Origin: Thermomucor indicae-seudaticae
Lineage: Eukaryota; Mucoromycota; Mucoromycetes; Mucorales; Lichtheimiaceae
NCBI GenBank assembly: GCA_000787465.1
Contig: JSYX01000581.1
Span: forward strand, 1 to 22,502
Length of the DNA: 22,502 nt
Reading direction: 5' to 3'
The notes below the pieces were generated by a model, which was not told the DNA's origin, searched no databases, and saw only the letters and a list, made by a program, of their open reading frames with translations. Made by a program: the position numbers and the translations under genes. Shown here piece by piece: positions 1 to 9,200 of this stretch (its first letter is position 1; each line of letters opens with the position of its first letter).

Positions 1-12
1 GAGTTTCAAAAA

Positions 13-30
13 CGGTACAATTTTGTACCG
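13..30. repeat. Short perfect palindrome at window edge
   Basis: Two 8-nt arms (cggtacaa and ttgtaccg) flank a 2-nt loop. The surroundings are AT-rich and show no gene. It could be the tip of a dispersed element that ends near the window boundary. A palindrome this short could also be chance. Confidence 0.4.
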
Positions 31-244
31 GTCGGAAAAATACCCATTAATCTTAATAATTAGTATTATTTATAACCATTACAGTATATGGATAGCTTGA
101 AACATAGATACTTTTAAAGGCTCACATAAGCTGCGATAGACTTCGTTTGGTTGCTCCAGGCTTCATTAAAACTATCTAAAGACACTCAAAGCCTATGTAG
201 TCTATGTGGCTTTTCAAAAGCTTCCAAATCCTTCGAAAGGCACT

Positions 245-304
245 AAATTCTTTCGAAGGGCAGCCATTAGGCCCGCAAGTCTTTCTGAAGTCAGCCAATA
301 GGCC
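245..304. repeat. Imperfect tandem repeat of about 30 nt
   Basis: Two adjacent copies (about 245-273 and 277-304) share a TTCTTTC-like core, a GAAG step, then CAGCCAnTAGGCC. Weaker related segments lie on both sides (about 214-244 and 305-336). It resembles a diverged minisatellite in non-coding DNA. I see no continuous reading frame through it. Confidence 0.4.
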
Positions 305-1453
305 AAAATTCTTTTACTGGCCCACCAAAGCTTTCCGTAGACCAGAAAGGGCACCGACAACCTATACAAGGATTTCATAGCCAGCAGTAGTTACAAAAGC
401 CTACTGAAAGGTTCAAAAGCCTCCGCCAGCCTGATCAATCAGTCTGGGTTTTTCTGATGGATGAACAGAATTTTAGTCTCCTTTGCCGCAGTGATTGCTA
501 ACATTGGTGGAAATACTGTCTTGGACGGAGTATAGAACGTCCTGAGAGTTTTTATGAAACTGTCTTCGCGAATTTTTTCTCCTCGCCGGAGGACATTACG
601 TGTTCACAATGAGTTTCAGGGTCTGCGAAACTTGATGCTGCTGAATTGCGAAAAGCGAGATGACGTTGACAGACATTGCCAAGAATCGTTTTGCCATTCC
701 GGCAACACGTTCGCAGCCGCAACACAAATACGTTCTATGCCTATGGACGCTCGTGGCGGAAAATTCTCGTTTTTCTTCCCAGCGAGGAAAGACGAGCACT
801 CTGCGGGTGGTCATATTTGCGCTGATGTGACAATTACATCATGCTTTACGCCTCTCTGAAATGAAGTTCGGTACCTGGGTCACATGTGTACTCAGGAAGG
901 GCCCGCTCCATACTTACTCTGTTCAGGTGGGTGAAACACCAGACACAAGGAAAATTGGGCGGTCTTTCACTTGTTAATTGAATATGGTAGATAAGGACTG
1001 TCGCTGTCTTCGGCCAGCATGAAAGTAGCAGAACGATAACTATGGTGTGTACCTCTGAAACTGCATACCGAGCTATTGCAACATGCAGCTAACGACTTTG
1101 CAAATTGCAGAAGGCCGGGAAGTTGCAATGTCTTTATATATTTTCAGCGATTCCTGAAACTCGGTTGCAATATGAAGCGAATTGATGATTTGTATCCCTT
1201 TGTCGTCATGGCTATATTTTGCTGTTGCTGCTTAGTTCCCACGCTTTCTCTCTTTCGCTTCTTTTCTTTCTTTAGTGTGTTTACTTCACTTCTTGTCTCG
1301 CCGCTGATCTGTAGCATCGGTTGGTGTCATGTCCTTTTTTGCTTCGTTCGCGGTGCTCAACCTATTCCATAATAAAGGCGGCTATTGTAAGATCTCAAGA
1401 AGTTTACGTATCAAATAAGCCGGGTGTTGCAATAGGTGGGGTTGCGATATTAG
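305..1453. other. Stretch without supported gene
   Basis: Only short open frames occur here: about 100 codons at 554-859 (+), 72 at 596-814 (-) and 98 at 1076-1372 (+). None shows a motif I recognise, a plausible splice series or a family match. The 1076-1372 frame encodes a run of hydrophobic and Cys residues, which is simply what TC-rich DNA gives. This may be decayed transposon sequence or plain intergenic DNA. Confidence 0.5.
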
Positions 1454-1867
1454 GCGGGGTGCCACTGTAGTCTTTGTTCCACGTGTCATACCCGCGTTAC
1501 ATACGTTGCAGGACGACGAAATCCAAGATCATGGCGTGACGAGAGCAAAATCGTCCATGGGTTACTCCGTTGTACAAACGGTGAATGCTTAGTAACCCGT
1601 GATGTTCGACGACCTCGTTCCTGGAACCGTGATACGTTGTCTATCTTGAGTATGATACATATACTCAGAGCCGTACGGGACAACCAAGATCATCGGCGTC
1701 CCAAGCTCTTCCTTCGCAGTCACCCAGGCCTAGAGCGAATAAACATGCCCATACAAGACTGGGATGAGCTCGACCGACGACAAGCACCAATCCTGGCAGA
1801 AATTGACAACCGAGTTCAAGAGGTCCTGCCGCTCATTGACATAGAGAACACAGTCCGCTGGCAATAA
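1454..1867 (+). pseudogene. Remnant of TnpB/Fanzor-like nuclease C-terminus
   Basis: An open frame runs 138 codons from just after a TAG at 1451-1453 to TAA at 1865-1867 and has no credible start codon. It holds a C-x2-C pair (CSTC, 1475-1486), then GLLRCTNGEC with a C-x4-C pair (1571-1588), then SWNRDTLSILSMIHIL with the Asp at 1631-1633. In the TnpB/Fanzor families a split zinc ribbon followed by (W/D)-NRD-x-(N/T) is the C-terminal RuvC-III region, where that Asp is catalytic. The N-terminal domains and the other RuvC acidic residues are not visible upstream, so this is a truncated, dead copy. The family call rests on motif order and spacing; another zinc-ribbon transposon protein is possible. 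The last 40 or so codons after RRPKLFLR match nothing I know. Confidence 0.45.
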
Positions 1868-2160
1868 CGGGCCACCTACTTTTCAGTTTCGGCTGAGGAG
1901 ATCCGGTGTTAAGTGAATAATGCCTAGAACTCTGTTACACAAATTCACTTTTACACTTTCTTCCACCCACCCAGAACCTTTTTCAAAGCATTTATCACGT
2001 TCTTATCCGTGTTCCATTCACCCTGTGCGTTCCCTGGGCAAACCCGACACTTAGTTCCCTGTTGTTCTAGTCTTTTTTGTTTTCTTGTCATGGCCATGAA
2101 CTTTGTTCTATCCCCTTTCTTAGAGCCATTGCGTTGTCTCTTAAGTGGAATAGATGATAG
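1868..2160. other. Intergenic flank 5' of MAPKK gene
   Basis: No gene is supported. A minus-strand frame at 1951-2214 ends with CRVC and a WNTDKNVINALKKVL string that faintly recalls the C-terminus of TnpB-type proteins, discussed as a separate observation. The plus-strand frame over the same bases has no recognisable content. Confidence 0.4.
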
Positions 2161-2302
2161 TAACTGGTCTTTGCGGCGTCGTAAAAGCAGTAAAGAACTG
2201 AGACTTGCTATCAACGCTCAAACGCAATTGTCGGTAACTGGTCTTTGCGGCGTCATAAAAGCAGTAAAGAACTGAGACTTGTGATCAACGCCCAAACGCA
2301 AT
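2161..2302. repeat. 68-bp tandem duplication upstream of MAPKK gene
   Basis: Bases 2161-2228 and 2235-2302 are the same 68-nt sequence with four mismatches (about 94% identity) and a 74-nt period. Both copies contain ctttgcggcgtc and taaaagcagtaaagaactg. The second copy ends about 230 nt before the MAPKK start codon, so it lies in the promoter or 5' leader. The high identity suggests a fairly recent duplication. Any regulatory effect is inference. Confidence 0.85.
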
Positions 2303-2535
2303 GTCAGTCGGCGCTCAGTTTTACGGTTGCCTGGTGCGAATACGCTTTTCTGCAGCGCAACTGTTGAAGACAGATGTTCAAGGCAGATTAAAGGCTGTTT
2401 CAGGATTGCGCTCGCGTAGCAAAGGAAAATAGCCATACCATAAGAGTTTAAAGGTCCGTATCCGAAACAAGGAAAAGAAAGCGACGACAAGCAGAGTGTT
2501 TCCTTTCTTTATTCTTTTCCTTTCGAACTGTCTAC

Positions 2536-4247
2536 ATGTCGCCATCCTCATCACAAACACTTGCAGCACCTCCAGTTGGCAATCGTCGCCGACCCGGTTT
2601 AAAATTATCATTTGAGCACCTACAGACCACTCCCGCTTCATCTATTCCTTCAAATCAAGACGTTTCTCAATCCCTCAACAACAGTTTCCGAGAACAGGTC
2701 GACAACATCGTAAGCAGCCGGTCTGCTTCCGACGACAATTCCAGCAAAAACACAACACTTCATCTTCCTGTGACCCGAGCATATCCTGGCTGTGGTGCTG
2801 ATGAAGACGACGACGATGACGGATCCGAATCTCTGGCTGCCTTGTACCTTTCAGCTTCCCGAACGGCAGCGGAGCCCACCAAAAAGATCCAAGTTTTGCG
2901 TGAACCACCAAGGCCTCCCCCCGCACGCCTGACAACAGCTCACGTTACTACTTGTCAAAACCCTCCTTCTTCTTCTTCGTCGTCCAGCACAACCACGTCT
3001 TCCTCCTCGTCCCTATCAACCGGTTCTACCGAGACAGCCAACGACAACAGCCATTTTATGGACATCAAACCGGAAGACCTTGAGACGATCAAACGGCTTG
3101 GTGAAGGTGCGGCAGGCACGGTCTGCAAGGTGTTGCACAAGCCAACGGGGCTTGTTATGGCAAAAAAGGTAATAGTCAATGCCATTTTCTTCACGTGCTA
3201 TTCTCAAACGGGCAAGGAAACAGACGATCGCGACAGACCCAAACCCAAAGGTACAGCGACAAATCTTGCGTGAGCTGGCATTTCAAAAGACATGCAACTC
3301 TCCGTACATTGTATCATTTTATGGCGCATTTTTGGATGACGGTGACACGATGGTGACACTGTGCATCGAATATTGCGAGGCCGGTAGTCTGGAAGATATC
3401 TATAAACGCGCACGCGATCTGGGCGGTGTGATTGGTGAGCCTGTTTTGGAAAGGATTGCTGAATCAGTTAAGCGCGCTTCCATTCGTAAATGGCTTTGAA
3501 GCTCTCTAGGTCTTAACAAATAGTGAATGTAGGTCTGCAAAGGACTGGTGTATCTTCACTCCAAGCGTGTCATACACAGAGGTAACCAGAGGAAAAAACA
3601 AAATTGCTAAAGTATGTATATCATGGACTGACTCTGCAGATAACAGACATTAAGCCATCCAATATTCTCGTCACTCGCAAGGGAGAGTTTAAACTGTGCG
3701 ACTTTGGTGTATCCGGTGAATTGATTAATTCCATTGCAAAAACTTTTACGGGAACCAAGTACTATATGGCTGTAAGTTGGAGAGACAAACTCAGCATTGA
3801 ATGAAATACTGTAGAAGCTGAGCGTTTTCTGTGCATTTTTGTTAGCCTGAGCGTATTCAAGGAGCGCCATATGCTGTTCAATCTGACATTTGGTCCCTTG
3901 GTCTCACTTTGATCGAGGTTTCACAGAATAGGCCCGCTCTTCCACCACCCAACCAACCCCAGCTAACCGTGATCGAGTTACTGGACTTGATAGTCCGCCA
4001 ACCGGTGCCTGTTATTCAAGGTGATCATATCTCAAAAGAATGCCGCAACTTTGTGGCTGTGTGGTATGTACTTTTCCTCCCATTCACAGAGCAGAGTGGT
4101 TGATACTTTGTTTATTGCAGTCTTATAAAGGACCCTAAAGATCGTCCCGGACCAGCACGTATGTTGGAGCATCCGTTCATCAAAAAATGGCAAAATGTGC
4201 CTATGGATTTGGCTACTTGGGTCAAAGAAGTTTGGAATTGGAAATGA
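2536..4247 (+). CDS. MAP kinase kinase, cell-wall-integrity type (Mkk1/2, Pek1-like)
   Basis: Dual-specificity kinase that should phosphorylate a MAPK in a three-tier cytoplasmic cascade. Exons: 2536-3168, 3224-3466, 3533-3581, 3647-3771, 3846-4063 and 4121-4247; all phases agree, giving 464 aa. Residues 1-175 are Ser/Thr-rich and low-complexity, with an apparent MAPK docking site RRRPGLKL (17-24). The kinase domain starts near residue 182: glycine loop GEGAAGTV (189-196), ATP lysine K211 in VMAKK, catalytic loop HRD (307-309) followed by IKPSN, DFG (327-329) and MAPERI. The activation loop holds S337 and T341 in the S-x3-S/T spacing of MAPKKs, the expected targets of a MAPKKK. The strings [11 protein letters not shown] and [10 protein letters not shown] resemble Mkk1/2-Pek1 more than Ste7 or Pbs2, but subgroup assignment is from memory. 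The start is the first ATG after a pyrimidine-rich leader; no in-frame alternative is needed. Confidence 0.9.
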
Positions 4248-4280
4248 CGCCTTTCTTTTTGCTGCTTCAGCAGAAATTAA

Positions 4281-4286
4281 AATAAA
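4281..4286 (+). terminator. Possible polyadenylation signal of MAPKK gene
   Basis: An AATAAA hexamer lies 34 nt after the MAPKK stop codon in an A-rich stretch. Position and sequence suit a fungal 3'-end element, but the motif is common in AT-rich DNA. Confidence 0.35.
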
Positions 4287-6256
4287 AAGTTGGATAACCT
4301 TCGTGCTAGGCCCCTCAGCCGACAGGCTGTGGAAACTAAAGTGCGGAATGTGGTTACTGTCAATGAGAGTCTCAGTCAAGTCTTGAAGAGATGATTTCTT
4401 TGAAATAAGTGCATTGGGCAACAGATGCTTCTTTCTTTTTTCGAATAGCGTACCTAACATAACTATTTCTGTTCTGCCTTCGCAATTGTTTATATTTCCA
4501 TGGCTGACGGCTTCTGTGAGTGCTCGCGCCAGATACGTCAAACAATGTTAATATGTGTCCACACGAGTTGGAATTTCTTGTATTGCTTTTTCGATTAGTG
4601 TCTTCGCTAGCTAAAAGAAATATAAGCGTTTTCGAAACGAAGTATCCTGTAAAACCTTACCATGTGCAGGAGGGGCGGTTTTTTGTTATTGGGAGTAAGC
4701 ACGAGGTCGCTACCGGTTGTTAGTCGCGCGCGTGAACGCAGCAATTGTCACTTGGTGCTCGGGCCGATTACGCGCTGCGATACCTCCACGGGCGCCTGCC
4801 TAAGGGCTATGCCGCTGGGATTGCCTTTGCCGAACTTGATTCCTGTAGATGGTGCTCTGAGGAAAGGTTTGCCGCCGTTGTCATCACTCGGCCTACCTTC
4901 TGAAGTTCGCTCTACGGTATATTGAAACATATGGTCTCCCTCGCGTCGTGTAGGTTTGCTGGTACTGTGTATACAATTCCTGTTCCTTGAAAACCGAGGC
5001 AATGGCAATTCTTGCAGTGCAGCAAAAGCCCCTGAAACCAGGAAGTATGCCCGAGATACATGATCCAGGTAAACATGGTCACAGCTGCCCCTCAGGAAAG
5101 TCGCATCACGCATAAACGGGAAAAAGTTTCGCGTTGAATGGTCCAAGAAGGCCCGTATAACAGGATATGATTCCAACAACGTAAAACGGCCGCAGCGTTC
5201 AGTTCATTAGTATCCAGGGCACTTCATACATAAAGTAAGCTTCGGCTACCCATCGTTTGTCCAGATATCATTATCCTACCTAGACGTACAGAACAGAGGA
5301 TTAGGTGACTGCTGAGAATACCCATGGAAGACTCCAGATTTGACGCCAGCAGAGCTCACTCGGGAAGAAAGGCATGCAGACAAAAACAAGTCTAGAGTTG
5401 TACTCGAAGATCCTTATGTAGCCGCCCATATTTCAGAATTGGAAGACCGCAAATTTTTCCGGCAACCTCCTTATTCTTTCAACTTTTTTGAAAGCAAGGA
5501 GAAAATTGGCTACTTCCATCTTTGGATTTACAAAAGGGAGACTCCTTTATCAAAACAGTGGACAAGAAATATGCAAGTATTTAAAGCGACATCAACTCAC
5601 TTCAATGTACTTTGTGCAGGATAACCTGTCATTTGACCATCAAACAATGCGACAAGATGGAGCATTTGCCCGAAACTATGGAGTTGGCTGCGAATAAAGC
5701 GTGTTGACGTAAAGATCTATTAACCAGGCATGGTGTAAATGTGGTGTAGTGCGAGGTTATTTCGCTTAGATATGTTATTAAGGGCAAGGACGTCGCTGAT
5801 GGAAAATGAACGACTCTATTTACCCAAGCTACCCGTCCAGGGACATCCGCGAAAGCCTAGCTATTGCTCCCGTGTCCCGAATCCGTAGCCCAACGACGAG
5901 CAGCATTGGATGGCAATCGCGTAGCGATATCCAAGAAATATAGATGCCTTGACTGCTCGCAAGAACTCGCTTTCACTTGACATCCAGCCGTTACTTTCCT
6001 TCCAATTAACCCTTCGATATGATACAGTCGAATTATGCCCTCTGTGGCAACTATGGACTTGCGCAATGAACATTATCAATTACAAACTGTTTAGAGCTTA
6101 TGATAATCACTTGTTTACAGAGCTATTATTAATTGAAGGTGGTGAGTTATATGGTACATGCAAAGTATGGTTGTGCGGTTTGGGGAATATACTTGAGACG
6201 AAAAAAGCAGTCCAGTCAAGGCTTAGTTACGTTGTCGTTTGCTGGCAGAATCACTG
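4287..6256. other. 2-kb convergent intergenic region without supported gene
   Basis: This lies between the 3' ends of the MAPKK gene (+) and FANCI (-). The longest open frame is 143 codons on the minus strand (4748-5179), with no recognised domain, low-complexity bias or splice extension. Plus-strand frames at 5340-5624 and 5488-5697 overlap in different phases, as in a decayed coding sequence, but I cannot name a family. No tRNA, rRNA or repeat was seen. Confidence 0.5.
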
Positions 6257-9200
6257 TCATCGTCCGTTGCTGGATGCCGCTTCTATTCGAAAAATGTTAC
6301 TAAAAATGAAGACGCTGTTACAGTCAAACGCTGAATCCAGTCTTACGTTGAGTGAAGAGTCTTCCTCGGCGTTGCTATCGTCAAGACTCTCGGATTCACG
6401 AATATACTCCAGTTTGATCTTAAAGTCACGTGCAGTACTACGTTTCATGTATTGCATCAGATCAACCTTGGACTTCCGAGTCAGCTGGATAAGATGTCTT
6501 TCAAACTGCTCGACGACGAAAATGAGGTTAGGTATCATCTTTGACTCCCTCAGGATTTTGGCCTAAGCAGGGGAAAATGAGTGGAGAATGTCATATTACT
6601 ATCCTTGTCTGACATGCCTTTTCCTTTGTCTGTGCACCCTCAGACTGCAGTTTCGATTTGCCCTTCTTCTTTCTCGTTCCACTTGATTCCAATTCCTCAT
6701 ACTGTTGGCCGTAAACCGTCAAAAACTTGTACATTTTATCTGTCACGGCAGTCCCAGCTAGCCGGATGACTGAGACAAAATCTTGCGGTATATTTCGTGG
6801 CCGACCGAGTTTCTAATCGGAAGAGAGTAAGTTTCCAATTCAAACCGCTCGATAACCCGTCGTTGCATACGTATTTAACCAGGGCAAGAAGAGCCTTGTA
6901 AGTCTTCGTAAGGACCTTGATCAGAGTTTCGGCGTGGACGCTCGTCAGAATCGATCTCGTGAGCTCGCTGGTGATCGAAAGATAGGAGCACGTCCGCTTG
7001 CATATTTGAATCTCAAACTCCAGCAGGCTATCGGTATCCACTCCAGAAGTCGCTGCAGAAGAAAACGGACTTTAGCCAAAGCAAAAAATGACTTGTCGTT
7101 CTTTGTCATACCATGGACTTTTAACCGAGTGACAGCCCAGACCAGATCCTCAAAAGACTGGTCCAAAAACGCCAACAGTAGGGTGGTAATCGCAGCGCAC
7201 GTCTTTTCGTTGACCATTGAATACTGTAGCCGCGGTGGCTGCTGCTCCTCGACTTGACTATCACTTGGCCCTTCAAGGTCTCCGTATAAATTATGAATAT
7301 CCTGGGCAATATAGGTGATCGACATGAAATCGGCTATTTCCGCGCACAGACAAATGTGCAAAGACAACAACTCGCGTGCCAACGTGACGTCCTGTATCGG
7401 CCGGTCCTTTGCAAACCGATCCAGCCAGCGCACAATATCCTGAGCGCATTCGTCAAAGTCGACGCCTTTCCGGTCCAGCAGTTTCTTGGCTAAAAACGCA
7501 ATGATGTGCACGACGCTTGCGGCTTCTTTATAAAACGGTGTACGGTCGCCAAGATACTTGTTGAGAATATCCTGATCAGTCAGTCCGTCAGTCAGTAACA
7601 CAGCGGCCCAACTGCGAACGAGCAGAAAAAATATCGACTCACTTTAAAGTAAAAGAGCGTCTTCAAGATCACGGTGTTCTGGAACATGTCGTCAGGGACT
7701 GCAGCACGGCTGGCTGCCCCAAGCAGCTTTCTCAAACACAAATGGATCTTGTCTGGCCATTGTTCGGCAGCTGTCTCAAGCAAATGTCGCAGGCTCTCGA
7801 TAATCGCCGTGATAGCCGAAGGACCCTATGACTACTTGTTAGTAGCGATATAGTATTGGGGGGAAGTCGTAATACCTTTTTAGATCCATGATTCAGAAAG
7901 CCACTGTCCGAGTCTTCGGTCAAAAGAATGCACATGAGCACTTTAGCAAGTTCGATGCAGTTTGTAAATGTTTCTTGTTCATTATCATCCTCCTTTTCAA
8001 GTGCCTGAGGCAGGCGCGCACGCGTGCGTTATCTCTCGGTCCTGCTGATTACCAAAAGACACACACTTACTACTTTCAGACTCGCTGGCACGCTGCCAAC
8101 GATATAGTGCACAAAGCCAATGTCGGATCTCAAGGCCCTTGAAGGCGTTTGTATGTTACCTTGCATAAACATGCTCTGGACAACGCTCGTGATAAATCCC
8201 ATGGACAAGGCGCACGGAATATGGCTGGCAATCGAGATCTTACGACCTTTTGCACAATGAGTCTACAACCATACAAGCCAGTACGAGTCTCTCTCTCGCA
8301 CCTTTTTCATTGGTCACTGATTCCTTTAGCAGGCTAACCAGGGCTTCTCGCTTTTTAAACAGGTTTAGGATCGTCTGAAAGGACTCGAAAGTGTTGCCGC
8401 GGATATAGTATTCGTGCTCTATGGCTGCCTATCCATGCTTTCGTTAGAGAGCGCCCGCACGCGTGTCTGTGTGTGTAATAGGTACTACCTCATACGAGCC
8501 GTGTAACAGGACAGCATATAAATAATTACGCAGGCCCAAATGAGTTGCCATGTCATAGTTGGCCGTCTTGTCGAGTTCATAGTCCTCCAGGTCGGCTTTC
8601 GAGAGTCGAAAGATGAGCGAGTCGATATCCTCGCGTCTCCTGTCTAATACTTCCTTGATCACTGGCTGATCGCAGTCTGACAGCTGGCGCACGGCTTTGA
8701 ACAAGTTTGCGAGTAGTATGTGCACGGGCTCGGACGTTCTTGGGTACCCACCCGTCAAGGCGTTTTCGACGCAGGCGTCCAGTCGAAACGGGATGGTCGC
8801 GTCTTTTTCGTATATTTTCTTAAACTGGGCATCCAGGACCTCAAATATTTCGCTCGCAATCAGAGAGCTGCTCCCCGAGAGCTGGCCCAATCTTTCGTAG
8901 GCGATGGCTCGGATTTCAGCTTGTTGACTGAAGCAACGCCGTAATATACCTGTTTCTTTGCATTAGACGAATGAATTCTTGACAGGAGATACTTTCTCTA
9001 TACACTGTCGAACCTAATATTTCAAAGACGACGCCCTGAGCTGCCTGAGCATTGCTTTCGCCCTGTTCGGCAATTTTGATTTGGCTGTTCAGTAAACGGA
9101 GGAAGCCATGGACAGACACTTTTCTCCCGTCCAGATCCCTGTTTCACAGGCCCTTTATATCAGCGTCTTCTTTCTTTCTTTTCTCCATATTTATTTACTT

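Noticed and set aside
554..859. 101-codon plus-strand frame
   Set aside because: No family match, no repeat or domain, and the other strand is also open; not supported as a gene.
4032..4541. 169-codon minus-strand frame over the MAPKK 3' end
   Set aside because: It overlaps the last MAPKK exons and intron, has no recognisable motif, and its codons are the complement of conserved kinase sequence.
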